From NCBI RefSeq assembly GCF_002499975.2, contig NZ_CP052766.1:124001-188000 (forward strand): a stretch of 64,000 bases of DNA, given 5' to 3'. Position numbers and translations under genes: made by a program. Below are positions 29,715 to 38,919 of the stretch, one piece after another; position 1 is the first letter of the stretch; every line of letters starts with the position of its first letter. The notes beneath the pieces are model-generated. The model was given only the letters and a program-made list of their open reading frames with translations, made no database searches and was not told where the DNA came from. Source of the stretch: Alteromonas pelagimontana. Lineage in GTDB: Bacteria; Pseudomonadota; Gammaproteobacteria; Enterobacterales; Alteromonadaceae.

Positions 29715-30581
29715 TTAAAAATTAAATTTGTGCTGATTAAACGCTTCTATGGCTTGCTGCCAAATTTTTCCTACCTTGCCGTTCCCCACCGGCTTTCCTT
29801 CAATTTCAATTACCGGTGCAATTTCTTTGCTGGAACTGGTTAACCATACTTCTTCAGCGGCGAGTAGCTCTGCTAATGGGAGCACCGTTTCCTCCACAAG
29901 AATGCCTTCCTTTACCAGACACTCTATTACTAACTTACGCGTAATACCCGGTAAGATTTGATGATCCAGCGGCGGAGTTTTTATCACGCCGTTACTAACG
30001 ATAAAAACATTGCTGGAGCTAGCTTCAGAAATCTCTTTATGCCGATTAAACAAAATAATTTCCTGCTTCCCTTCCCGCTTTCCTTGCTCAAAGTGCATAA
30101 CATTTCCCAGCAACGACGTAGATTTTATATTACAGCGTTGCCAGCGTTTATCTTCTCCTAACGCGACATGAAGACCTTTAACTTTAGACGCATCAGGCAC
30201 CGGCGGAGGCGGGGTTGCAAAGGCAAAGGCAAAGAGTGTGGGAGTAAGATCATCTGGATAAGCATGACTACGGGTAGCATCAGCACCCCGGCTTATCTGA
30301 ATATAAATACCCACACTTTCTGATTGAAGCAATTCGTTATTCTTTGTAAGCAGCGAATTTACCACTGCACGCCAGTAATCAGCAGGAAACGGGGAGGAAA
30401 TTTCCAGCATCTCCAAGCCCTGTCGCATTCGTGCCATATGGGCGTTAAACCCTATCGGTTTGCCTTGCAGGGTTGGTATCACTTCATAAATACCGTCCCC
30501 AAACAGAAAACCTCTGTCCATGGGAGAAATTCGCGCCTCGGCTAGTGGTAGATAGTCGCCGTTGAGAAATGCAATAGTCAT
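29715..30581 (-). CDS. dat: D-amino acid aminotransferase (class IV)
   Basis: Fold-type IV PLP transaminase, 288 residues. It moves amino groups between D-amino acids and 2-oxo acids (for example D-alanine plus 2-oxoglutarate giving pyruvate plus D-glutamate). MDRGFLFGDGIYEV (21-34) is the N-terminal signature. The PLP lysine is Lys153 in NIKSTSLLGNVM. The cofactor phosphate region is EASSSNVFIV, and LPGITRKLVIE follows. It is the last gene of the leftward pxpABC operon, 3 nt after pxpC. A branched-chain or aminodeoxychorismate activity is possible, but a separate pabC exists at 56057. Confidence 0.82.
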   Translation of the reverse strand: MTIAFLNGDYLPLAEARISPMDRGFLFGDGIYEVIPTLQGKPIGFNAHMARMRQGLEMLEISSPFPADYWRAVVNSLLTKNNELLQSESVGIYIQISRGADATRSHAYPDDLTPTLFAFAFATPPPPVPDASKVKGLHVALGEDKRWQRCNIKSTSLLGNVMHFEQGKREGKQEIILFNRHKEISEASSSNVFIVSNGVIKTPPLDHQILPGITRKLVIECLVKEGILVEETVLPLAELLAAEEVWLTSSSKEIAPVIEIEGKPVGNGKVGKIWQQAIEAFNQHKFNF

Positions 30582-30584
30582 CGT

Positions 30585-31529
30585 TTAGACACTCTGTAGA
30601 AATCGTTTTAGTTTTTGTTCGCGCAGCAGCCAGTTAGCGCGTGCATTATTGGGATCAACTGCTCGAAAAGCAACGGTGTCGCCGGGTACCGCCTGCGCTA
30701 GCCGAGCTAAATCGTAACTCGCTACGCAACCTATTTTTGGGTAGCCCCCCAATGTCTGACGATCCCGCATCATAACGATAGGCTGGCCGTCCGGAGGGAT
30801 CTGTATGGAACCGGCGTTAATTCCCTCTGATCGCATAGACGGTGGTGCGCCAGCTACCGGATGCCCCGACAACCGATACCCCATTCTATCAATCTCTGTC
30901 GTTAAGGAATATTCTTCATTAAAAAAACGCCGAATGGAAGTTGTAGGAAAGCTATCGTACTGATACCCGTTAATGACTTCCAGAGCCGATGTTAAAGTGT
31001 AGTCAGGGCGCAAAATATCAGGGATCTGCCGATCTGCATTATTTGGTAAAGTTGTCACTGCGATGCAATCGTTGTTTTGCAGCGGCTGACCGTTGCCCGA
31101 CAGTCCACCCAACCCTTCCCTGCGGACAGTGCTGACGCTACCTACTATTTTAGCAATCTGCCACTGCCCCGCTATCGCCACGTAACTTTTCGTGCCGAAA
31201 CGCTTCGTATCGATTGAAAGCGTATCGCCCGCTTTTAACCGCAAGGTTTGCCATGCACTCATGCTACGTCCGTTTACGATGACTGATACCTCAGGCCCTG
31301 TTATCGCCACAGCTAAATTTTTCTGCGCTTCAATAGCTAAAGCGCCTATAGCTTCAATAACGGGATTATCTGCAGCGTTGGCGCAAAGCCAGTTGGCCCA
31401 AAAGTAGGCGCTCTCGTCCATCGGCCCGGATTCACAAAACCCCTGATGCTGTGAACCTCGTCTGCCGCTATCCACCACCAACGCCAGTGGTCCTGACTGC
31501 AGAATCTTTATACCTTTACCCATTGTCAT
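30585..31529 (-). CDS. pxpC: 5-oxoprolinase subunit C (biotin-dependent carboxyltransferase-like)
   Basis: Subunit of the ATP-dependent 5-oxoprolinase PxpABC that converts 5-oxoproline (pyroglutamate) to glutamate, 314 residues. ILQSGPLALVVDSGRRGSQHQGFCESGPMD is split here as its N-terminal signature (residues 9-38). The SEGINAGSIQIPPDGQPIVM stretch and MRDRQTLGGYPKIG are typical of the KipA/carboxyltransferase AHS2 family. It overlaps pxpB by 14 nt. The subunit is cytoplasmic and works as a complex with PxpB. Confidence 0.92.
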   Translation of the reverse strand: MTMGKGIKILQSGPLALVVDSGRRGSQHQGFCESGPMDESAYFWANWLCANAADNPVIEAIGALAIEAQKNLAVAITGPEVSVIVNGRSMSAWQTLRLKAGDTLSIDTKRFGTKSYVAIAGQWQIAKIVGSVSTVRREGLGGLSGNGQPLQNNDCIAVTTLPNNADRQIPDILRPDYTLTSALEVINGYQYDSFPTTSIRRFFNEEYSLTTEIDRMGYRLSGHPVAGAPPSMRSEGINAGSIQIPPDGQPIVMMRDRQTLGGYPKIGCVASYDLARLAQAVPGDTVAFRAVDPNNARANWLLREQKLKRFLQSV

Positions 31530-32220
31530 TGAGCAATTCCCGATATTTTTCTTCGGAAACAGGATAGAATGTCACTGTATCTCCAGCGTTGAGTTTACCC
31601 GGCGGCGTCACAGCCACATCAAACAAGCTCACTGGACATAGCCCTAACAGATTCCATCCACCGGGGGAAGCTTGCGGATATACTGCGGTTTGTCTGTCTG
31701 CTATTGCAACCGCGCCCTTAGGCACCCGCTTTCTTGGCGTTTCCAGCCGCGGACACGTTAGCGCTACGTCGGTGTCTCCCATGTATGCAAAGCCGGGGGC
31801 AAATCCTACCGTATACACCCGATACTGCTGCTCACTGTGAAGCCGAATAATTTGTGAGTGCGTCAGTCCTGTTAAGCTGGAGATCTTCGCAAAGTCATTT
31901 GCTTCGGGAGCTTCATACCAAACCGGCAACCGATGGTGTACCCCATTTTGGTTTTGGCTAACGCCCGAATTTTCAGCCTCGGTTTGCCGCAAAATTTGGT
32001 AAACATAATGAGAATCCACCTGTTCGATATCAAAGATAATTAACAACGAATCATAAGCAGGCAGGAGCTCCTTTAGCCAAGGGTATTGTTGGCTTTTCAG
32101 TGCTTGAAAATAGGCCTGAACCTCTTCATTTGCTTTTAAAAGCGACGTTTGTTCAAAATAAATGATTACACCATCAATGCCCGCGTAGGCCGTTGACGTT
32201 ATAACGCCAAAAGGCTGCAT
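31516..32220 (-). CDS. pxpB: 5-oxoprolinase subunit B (KipI family)
   Basis: Second subunit of 5-oxoprolinase, 234 residues from ATG 32220. The hallmark is TVGFAPGFAYMGDTD. TPRKRVPKGAVAIADRQTAV and PQASPGGWNLLGLCP follow, as in the KipI/AHS1 family. I prefer ATG 32220, directly after the pxpA stop at 32222. An upstream GTG at 32256 would extend it into pxpA without a better ribosome site. The AHS1-AHS2 pair is split into two genes, as in the bacterial PxpBC arrangement. Confidence 0.9.
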   Translation of the reverse strand: MQPFGVITSTAYAGIDGVIIYFEQTSLLKANEEVQAYFQALKSQQYPWLKELLPAYDSLLIIFDIEQVDSHYVYQILRQTEAENSGVSQNQNGVHHRLPVWYEAPEANDFAKISSLTGLTHSQIIRLHSEQQYRVYTVGFAPGFAYMGDTDVALTCPRLETPRKRVPKGAVAIADRQTAVYPQASPGGWNLLGLCPVSLFDVAVTPPGKLNAGDTVTFYPVSEEKYRELLNDNG

Positions 32221-32221
32221 G

Positions 32222-32986
32222 TTAACTTGGAACCGCTTGATTAGCACTAAGCCCACGCTTGTCCAACTCTTCGCGTACTTGTTGCGCCATTGCTATGGCA
32301 TCAGGTGAGTCGCCGTGAACACAAATGGAATCTACCTTAATAGTTAGCCTGCGGCCGGACTCAGTGGTAATTTTTCCCGAATCCAGTAGTTCATTAACTT
32401 GCTCAAAGGACGCTTCTGCATCCAACACCGCGCCTTCTTGATGCCTGGACACTAAAAAACCTTCGTCGGAATAGAGACGATCGGCAAACGCTTCAAACAA
32501 TAACGTTATACCCAACTGCTCTGCTTCATGGATAAATTCACCTGCAGCTGGATGGGCCTGGATCATAAGTGGCAACGCGCCCTTTTCAAAATGTGCAACG
32601 GCTTGCATCACCGCTTGGCGAAGCGCCGTATCTTTCATCAAGTCATTATACAGTGCGCCATGAGGTTTAATGTAGCGCACAGCCACACCCTGACATTTTG
32701 CCATTCCGGCCAGTGCCGCCACCTGATAATGCAGACAAGCAATAATTTCTTCCCGTTCCATTTTCATACTTCGACGCCCGAATCCTTGTAAGTCCGGGTA
32801 AGCAGGATGAGCACCAATCGCCACGCCGTGTCTTTTTGCCGATGCAATCGCCTGCTGTATCGCCAACGGATCTCCTGCATGAAAGCCGCAAGCAATGTTT
32901 GCTTGGTCAATATAAGCCATGATTCGTTCATCAACTGGCATTTTCCAGGCGCCGTAACTTTCGCCCAGATCACAATTAAGCATCAT
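32222..32986 (-). CDS. pxpA: 5-oxoprolinase subunit A (LamB/YcsF family)
   Basis: Catalytic-side subunit of 5-oxoprolinase, 254 residues. LNCDLGESYGAWKMPVDE begins the protein, and the family signature YIDQANIACGFHAGDPL follows. GVAIGAHPAYPDLQGFG and VRYIKPHGALYNDL are conserved blocks, and IKVDSICVHGDSPDA lies near the C-terminus. The first of four leftward genes, it needs its promoter in the short gap before the divergent cvfB-like gene. Two consecutive ATG codons open the frame; either could be used. Confidence 0.92.
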   Translation of the reverse strand: MMLNCDLGESYGAWKMPVDERIMAYIDQANIACGFHAGDPLAIQQAIASAKRHGVAIGAHPAYPDLQGFGRRSMKMEREEIIACLHYQVAALAGMAKCQGVAVRYIKPHGALYNDLMKDTALRQAVMQAVAHFEKGALPLMIQAHPAAGEFIHEAEQLGITLLFEAFADRLYSDEGFLVSRHQEGAVLDAEASFEQVNELLDSGKITTESGRRLTIKVDSICVHGDSPDAIAMAQQVREELDKRGLSANQAVPS

Positions 32987-33052
32987 AGTTATTTAGCTCT
33001 CCCGTACATTTAGTTATCATGTTACCCGCAATTTCATAAACAGTCAGGCCTA

Positions 33053-33895
33053 ATGATAAACGTTGGTAAGCTTAACCGGCTCATAGTAAAAGCCGAATTT
33101 CCTTTTGGATTCCATCTTTCTACGCAGGATGATGATGAAAGATTAATTACCTTACCCGCCACTCGCGCACCTAAGGGCATGAAAGTGGGTGACGAAATAG
33201 AAGCCTTTGTCGCCACGGATGAAGACAGGCAATTAGTGGCCTATTTGGGCAAGCCCAAGCTTGAGGCGGGTGAAACGGCGGTACTAAAAGCCACCGGCGC
33301 AACGCATTTTGGTGCATTTTTCGACTGGGGTCTGGAAAAGGATCTGTTAGTGCCTGTGAACTTTCAGGAAAAACCGATAAACCCCGGTATGCATTATGTA
33401 GTTCACGCGTTCTATGATGAGGAAAGCGGCCGGGTGTTAGGCGCCACACGTCTACATTATTTTCTTAATGAAGCCGCCCATGAACTAAATGAAGGTGATG
33501 ATGTTGATTGTCTGGTTTACTCACGTACCGATCTTGGGTTTAAGGTGGTAATAAATCAGCGTTACCTAGGGGTTATCTTTCATAGCGATGCTTATAAATC
33601 TCTTAACGTTGGCTCCCAAACTGCGGGCGTAATAAAGCATGTTCGTGATGATGGCAAAATAGACGTTGTGCTTCAGCGGGTTGACAGCAAAGGCAGAAAA
33701 AACTTAGAGGAAGCGATCATTGAGGATCTAAAAGCCCACGGCGGTCTTTCGACATTAACGGATAAAAGCCCACCCGACGAAATTTACGCCCGCTTTGATG
33801 TAAGTAAAGCGGCATACAAAAAGGCGCTGGGGGCGCTGTACAAGCAAAAACGTATTGTTATCGATAAACAAGCCGTTCGATTGGTTAGTAAATAA
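33053..33895 (+). CDS. S1-domain RNA-binding protein (CvfB family)
   Basis: 280-residue protein of the CvfB/YitL family, made of several S1-like OB domains followed by a C-terminal winged helix. INVGKLNRLIVKAEFPFGFH opens it. ATRAPKGMKVGDEIEAFV, TGATHFGAFFDWGLEKDLLV and LGFKVVINQRYLGVIF are conserved blocks. The last part, IYARFDVSKAAYKKALGALY, is the winged helix. Homologues bind RNA; the cellular role in this organism is not known. It is 12 nt upstream of the OsmC-type gene. Confidence 0.85.
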   Translation: MINVGKLNRLIVKAEFPFGFHLSTQDDDERLITLPATRAPKGMKVGDEIEAFVATDEDRQLVAYLGKPKLEAGETAVLKATGATHFGAFFDWGLEKDLLVPVNFQEKPINPGMHYVVHAFYDEESGRVLGATRLHYFLNEAAHELNEGDDVDCLVYSRTDLGFKVVINQRYLGVIFHSDAYKSLNVGSQTAGVIKHVRDDGKIDVVLQRVDSKGRKNLEEAIIEDLKAHGGLSTLTDKSPPDEIYARFDVSKAAYKKALGALYKQKRIVIDKQAVRLVSK

Positions 33896-33907
33896 GGATT
33901 ATTGGTT

Positions 33908-34309
33908 ATGAAAGCGAATGTCGTGTGGGATGAGGGGCTGACTTTTACCGGAAATACCGAAAGCGGTTATAAAACGGTAATGGATGGTAACGGTAACGCT
34001 ATATCTCCAATGGAATCCGTGCTGCTGGCAGTCGGTGCATGCTCAAGTATTGATGTTGTAGATATCCTCAAAAAGGGCCGTTTGAACGTTGCTCACTGTG
34101 AGTGTGCATTAGAGGCAAAGCGTGCAGAGAATCCGCCTAAGGTTTTTGAAAAAATTCACGCCCACTATAAAGTGAAAGGTGATGGTTTATCTGAAAAAGC
34201 CGTCGCTCGCGCAGTATCGCTTTCAGCAGAAAAGTACTGCTCAGTTATGCTGATGCTGAAAGGCAATGTAGCGATCTCCACAAGCTTTGAAATTATTGCA
34301 GAAAACTGA
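33908..34309 (+). CDS. OsmC/Ohr family protein (YhfA type)
   Basis: 133-residue OsmC-fold protein. GNGNAISPMESVLLAVGACSSIDVVDILKK carries the first conserved region with Cys near residue 45, and AEKYCSVMLMLKG supplies the second cysteine. This pair is the peroxidase centre in OsmC/Ohr proteins, although YhfA-type members are uncharacterised. The start is ATG 33908, 9 nt after AAGGA; the TTG at 33902 is only 3 nt away. It is the second gene of the cvfB pair and is followed by a bidirectional terminator. Confidence 0.85.
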   Translation: MKANVVWDEGLTFTGNTESGYKTVMDGNGNAISPMESVLLAVGACSSIDVVDILKKGRLNVAHCECALEAKRAENPPKVFEKIHAHYKVKGDGLSEKAVARAVSLSAEKYCSVMLMLKGNVAISTSFEIIAEN

Positions 34310-34335
34310 TTTGTGATTTTCGCCATAAAATAGTG

Positions 34336-34366
34336 AAAAAAGCCACGATAGAATCGTGGCTTTTTT
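34336..34366 (+). terminator. Terminator of the OsmC-family gene
   Basis: AAAAAGCCACGAT / ATCGTGGCTTTTT perfect stem with an AGA loop and T-run, usable on both strands. Confidence 0.85.
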
Positions 34367-34493
34367 ATTTTCTCGCTCAACCGATTCTCATCTTTTTGAT
34401 TTAAAAAGGTTTTTTATTCCCTCCTCTGATGGCATAGTCAATGCTCATTCTACGGCACTACTCAACATATCTTCCTTTATACAGGTATTTGCC

Positions 34494-35570
34494 ATGGAAC
34501 GAACTTTCTCCCATTTTACCCAAGCCGCTTATTTTACTGCCTTTATTGGTGCTAGCGTTATGTTATACGGTTGTGGTAACGCCGACGCTATCGATTCGAC
34601 ATTACCGCATGAAGCCAGTGTTATCACCATTCCGGTAGAAACAACGGCTGTCACGACCGGTGCCATTGCCTCGAATTATGCAACAACAGCGATATTAGAA
34701 GCCCGTGAAGAAGCCTTTGTCGTTGCGCGCGCTTCTGGCATTATCGAAGAAATTTACGTGGAAGAAGGTGACTATGTTGAAAAAGGTGAGGTTCTGGCGC
34801 AATTGGATAAAAAGCGCTACGAACTGAATTTATCTAAAGCAAAAGCCGATCTCGTAGGCCTGGAAAAAGAGCTGGATAAGATCAACAAAGTTTATTCCCA
34901 AAAATTGGTTAGCGATGACACTTTCGACAAACTTTCTGCGCAATATGAATCAGCCAAAGCGACAGAAAAACTGGCTGAGCTAGATTTAACCGAAACCACC
35001 ATTATTGCGCCGATCAGCGGTTATATTGCAGAACGTAATGCCAAAGTAGGAAATCTTACAGAATCCTTTCAACGAGAAAAAATGTTCCATATCGTTCAGC
35101 AAAAAGCGCTGCAGGGAATTGTTTATCTGCCGGAAAGCGAGTTAACGAACATTCACAAAGACCAGGCCGCCATTCTGACTATTCCTGCTCTGGCAGATCA
35201 AGAAGTGATTGGATATGTAGAACGTATCAGCCCCGTAGTTGATGCCCAGACTGGTACGTTTAAAGTGACATTGCGCATACCCAACCAACAGGAAATTTTA
35301 AAATCCGGCATGTTTAGTGAAGTTGCGCTAACCTATGCCATTCGAAAAAACGCCACATTGCTGCCTCGGCAAGCACTGGTGAGCATAGACAACAAGACCA
35401 GCGTTTTTGTAGTAAAAGATGGTGTAGCACAAAAAGTTGATGTGATTCTGGGTTTCCAGGAAGGTGATCACGTTGAAGTTTTAAATGGCTTGACTGGAAA
35501 GGAAACCGTGGTAACAGTCGGCCATCAGAATCTTAAAGATCAGTCTCCCGTTGAAGTAGTAAATAGCTAA
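34494..35570 (+). CDS. RND efflux adaptor, probable lipoprotein
   Basis: 358-residue membrane-fusion protein. The N-terminus from ATG 34494 has a signal with VMLYGC, so Cys27 is probably lipidated, though Tyr at -2 is unusual. The lipoyl halves are VVARASGIIEEIYVEEGDYV and TTIIAPISGYIAERNAKVGN, with a short coiled hairpin between. RQALVSIDNKTSVFVV is the membrane-proximal domain. It is 43 nt ahead of the first permease and opens a three-gene operon. A longer frame from 34356 lacks a signal. No outer-membrane channel is adjacent. Confidence 0.85.
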   Translation: MERTFSHFTQAAYFTAFIGASVMLYGCGNADAIDSTLPHEASVITIPVETTAVTTGAIASNYATTAILEAREEAFVVARASGIIEEIYVEEGDYVEKGEVLAQLDKKRYELNLSKAKADLVGLEKELDKINKVYSQKLVSDDTFDKLSAQYESAKATEKLAELDLTETTIIAPISGYIAERNAKVGNLTESFQREKMFHIVQQKALQGIVYLPESELTNIHKDQAAILTIPALADQEVIGYVERISPVVDAQTGTFKVTLRIPNQQEILKSGMFSEVALTYAIRKNATLLPRQALVSIDNKTSVFVVKDGVAQKVDVILGFQEGDHVEVLNGLTGKETVVTVGHQNLKDQSPVEVVNS

Positions 35571-35613
35571 GCCTCACGCTTCTATTTTCTCTTTACTCAT
35601 TCAGGAGACTCAC

Positions 35614-38600
35614 ATGAAAATTGTTGATATTGCTGTAAAAAGACCAGTTGCGGTGGCTATGTTTACTTTCGCCGTTCTACTCTTTGGAATGGTATCGCTT
35701 AACCGCCTGTCAATTAATTTGTTACCAGAACTATCCTATCCTACTCTTACAATTCGCACAGATTATGCAGGCGCAGCACCGGCTGAAATTGAACAACTGG
35801 TGTCCAAACCCATTGAGGAAGCCGTGGGTGTGGTAAAAGGAGTGCGCTCTGTGACTTCAACTTCTCGCCCCGACCAGTCAGACGTGGTATTAGAGTTCAT
35901 CTGGGGCACAGATATGGATTTTGCCAGCCTGGAAGTACGAGAAAAACTCGACATTCTGCAGCTCCCTCTGGATGTTTCCAAACCCCGCCTGCTTCGTTTT
36001 AATCCGAGCCTTGATCCGATAATGCGAATGGGACTGAACCTGAAACCGGATACTGCTGACGCTGATCCCCAACACGCTGTAGTACAGATGAAAACGTTGC
36101 GTACCTATGCTGAAGAGCAGATTAAGCGCAGCTTAGAATCTATAGAAGGAGTAGCCTCGGTACGCATTGGCGGTGGCCTTGAAAACGAAATTCATGTGTT
36201 AATCGACCAACGCAAAGCAAGCCAGCTCCACATTTCCCTTACCTCCGTCATTGAGCGGTTGGAAAAAGAAAATGTCAATGTTGCAGGTGGTCGTGTGGAA
36301 GATGGATCGCAGGCGTATCTGGTAAGAACCCTTAATCAATTTGATAATTTGACCCAGGTTGAGCAGATGTACGTTGGCCGTTTCGAAGGCCGCAACATCC
36401 AGTTGCAGGACATTGCCACCGTTACCAATACTTTCAAAGAACGCTCGGCCGTAACCCGTTTCGACGGTATCGAAGGCGCCGAAATAGCCATTTACAAAGA
36501 AGGCGATGCCAATGCTGTGGATGTGGCAAACAGTGTAAGACAGCAAATTTCCCGCATTGAACAAGTGCTACCCGCCAGTTATGAACTGAAGCAGGTTTAC
36601 GATCAAAGCGTGTTTATCAAACAAGCTATCGATGACGTAAAATCTGCCGCCGTTATTGGCGGAATTCTGGCGATAGTAGTGCTGTATCTGTTTTTAAGAA
36701 ACTTTTGGCCCACCCTGATAATCTCAGTTTCCATTCCCGTTTCCGTTATCGCCACCTTCAATTTGATGTACGCCAACGACATCAGCCTGAACATTATGAG
36801 CTTGGGAGGTATTGCGTTGGCTGTCGGGCTTTTGGTAGACAATAGCATCGTGGTGCTCGAAAACATTGACCGCAAACGCCGCAATCAACTGGATAAAGAG
36901 GACCTTAGAACGGCTGCATCAACGGGAACGCGGGAAGTTTCTGGTGCTATTATTGCTTCTACGCTGACTACCATGGCAGTATTTGTTCCACTGGTGTTTG
37001 TTGAAGGCATTGCAGGGCAGCTATTCAGCGATCAGGCGCTAACTGTCTCGTTTGCATTGGCGGCCTCACTAGTAGTGGCATTGACGCTTATCCCTACCCT
37101 TGCAAGTCGCACCAAACAAAAAAGTCTGGCGCATCAACAGACATTTGACCGCCCCTCTTCACCTGCCCCCTCTACGTTGACTGGACGGATTGCGTATTGG
37201 GCACTGTTGCCCTTCAAATTACTTCTACGGCTTGTCTTCGTTTTTCTGCCAGCAGCGATCATGACTTCCATTATCGGGTTATGGCGAATAGCAGCAAAAA
37301 TGCTTTACTGGATTTTTCGTCCACTTGCCACAGTATTTAATGCGGGTTTTACAGTATTGGAAACTGTATACGACCGGATTTTAAAGGGGGCATTGCAACA
37401 TCAGAGCACGGTGCTTGGTATTACTCTAGTTATTACTGCAATGTCTTTACTGCTGCTACCACGGCTGGGAATGGAATTAGTGCCGAAAATGTCTCAGGGA
37501 GAATTTTTTGTTGAAGTTAATCTTCCAGCGGGCGCTAAGGTTGAACAAACTGACGAGTTGCTAAGTGATCTTGCCAGCCTCGCCAGCAGGCAAACCTCCG
37601 TCGCGCGGACCTACTCTCTTGCAGGTACAGGCAGCTTGATAAGCGCCAGCCCCAGTCAAGGGGGCGATCATTGGGGTAAGTTCAACGTGGTAATGCAACC
37701 CGGCACAACAGAAGCGGATGCCGAAGCTGTACGCGAGGCGCTGCGACAATACCTGGCGTCTCGTGCTGGTGTGCAAAGCCGCTTTGGGGAGCCGGAATTG
37801 TTCAGTTTTGCCGCCCCTCTGCAAATTGAGCTACAGGGATACGATTTAAATCAGTTACAAACTAACAGTCACAAAATCGTTGCCGGGCTTGAGGCCAATT
37901 CCCGCTTTGCGGACGTTACCAGTACGCTCAGAAGCGGTAATCCCGAGCTGAAAATTGTATTTAATCAAGCAAAGCTCACCCGCCTTGGCCTGGACGCACC
38001 CACAGTGTCGCAAGTCGTTGCTGCGCAAGTGGGTGGAAAAGTGGCTACCCAGTACAGCATGAATGACAGAAAGGTCGACGTTTTAGTACGTACGCAAGAT
38101 AAGCAACGGGACCACGTAAACGACGTAAAAGCGATTATTATTAATCCTGAAGGCGAACAACCTGTCCCTCTAGCTGCTGTTGCCGACGTTTACATGAGCA
38201 CGGGCCCCAGTGAAATTACGCGAGTAGGACAGCAACGCGTGGTATTAATCGAAGCCAATATTGCTTATGGCGATCTTTCTCAGGGCGTTATCGACGCGCA
38301 GGCAGTACTTGATAGCATCATCTTGCCAGTCAGCTTAAAGGCAACCATTGCTGGTCAGAGTGAAGATATGCAGCAAAGCTTTGTATCACTACAATTTGCA
38401 TTAGCGCTCGCTGTTTTTATGGTTTATCTGGTGATGGCGTCACAATTTGAGTCACTGTTGCACCCACTACTCATTCTGTTTGCCGTTCCCTTAGCGGGTG
38501 CGGGTTCCATTTACGGGCTGTGGGTTACGAATACCTATATTAGCGTAGTGGTCTTTATCGGTTTGATAATGTTATGCGGCATTGTAGTGAACAATGCCAT

Positions 38601-38919
38601 CGTGTTGATTGACCGTATCAACCAGTTGCGTCAACAGGGCATGAACAAGCAAAGTGCAATTACTGCAGCGGCAAAAAGCCGTTTGCGGCCGATTGTTATG
38701 ACGACGCTTACCACCATTTTGGGGTTGCTACCCATGGCGATTGGCTTTGGCGATGGCGCGGAAGTACGCACTCCGATGGCCGTTACTGTGATATCCGGTT
38801 TACTCTTTTCCACATTGCTTACCTTAGTACTGCTTCCCGTTCTGTACAGCCTGTTTGATAGAAAAACTTATGAAGCTGTCACAACGGTTGCGGATGAAAA
38901 GGAGCATATTTATGGATAA
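35614..38919 (+). CDS. RND efflux permease (first of tandem pair)
   Basis: 1101-residue RND pump subunit. MKIVDIAVKRPVAVAMF is the N-terminal helix entry, VGLLVDNSIVVLENIDR the helix-4 relay, and IMLCGIVVNNAIVLIDRINQ the helix-10 counterpart. It is about 60 residues longer than usual. The excess sits between the two halves, around residues 500-590, with Pro/Ser-rich sequence and extra hydrophobic stretches such as LVFVFLPAAIMTSIIGLW. CAGGAG lies 9 nt before the ATG. It overlaps the next permease gene by 8 nt. The substrate is unknown; the helix-4 motif is not the HME metal type. Confidence 0.87.
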   Translation: MKIVDIAVKRPVAVAMFTFAVLLFGMVSLNRLSINLLPELSYPTLTIRTDYAGAAPAEIEQLVSKPIEEAVGVVKGVRSVTSTSRPDQSDVVLEFIWGTDMDFASLEVREKLDILQLPLDVSKPRLLRFNPSLDPIMRMGLNLKPDTADADPQHAVVQMKTLRTYAEEQIKRSLESIEGVASVRIGGGLENEIHVLIDQRKASQLHISLTSVIERLEKENVNVAGGRVEDGSQAYLVRTLNQFDNLTQVEQMYVGRFEGRNIQLQDIATVTNTFKERSAVTRFDGIEGAEIAIYKEGDANAVDVANSVRQQISRIEQVLPASYELKQVYDQSVFIKQAIDDVKSAAVIGGILAIVVLYLFLRNFWPTLIISVSIPVSVIATFNLMYANDISLNIMSLGGIALAVGLLVDNSIVVLENIDRKRRNQLDKEDLRTAASTGTREVSGAIIASTLTTMAVFVPLVFVEGIAGQLFSDQALTVSFALAASLVVALTLIPTLASRTKQKSLAHQQTFDRPSSPAPSTLTGRIAYWALLPFKLLLRLVFVFLPAAIMTSIIGLWRIAAKMLYWIFRPLATVFNAGFTVLETVYDRILKGALQHQSTVLGITLVITAMSLLLLPRLGMELVPKMSQGEFFVEVNLPAGAKVEQTDELLSDLASLASRQTSVARTYSLAGTGSLISASPSQGGDHWGKFNVVMQPGTTEADAEAVREALRQYLASRAGVQSRFGEPELFSFAAPLQIELQGYDLNQLQTNSHKIVAGLEANSRFADVTSTLRSGNPELKIVFNQAKLTRLGLDAPTVSQVVAAQVGGKVATQYSMNDRKVDVLVRTQDKQRDHVNDVKAIIINPEGEQPVPLAAVADVYMSTGPSEITRVGQQRVVLIEANIAYGDLSQGVIDAQAVLDSIILPVSLKATIAGQSEDMQQSFVSLQFALALAVFMVYLVMASQFESLLHPLLILFAVPLAGAGSIYGLWVTNTYISVVVFIGLIMLCGIVVNNAIVLIDRINQLRQQGMNKQSAITAAAKSRLRPIVMTTLTTILGLLPMAIGFGDGAEVRTPMAVTVISGLLFSTLLTLVLLPVLYSLFDRKTYEAVTTVADEKEHIYG

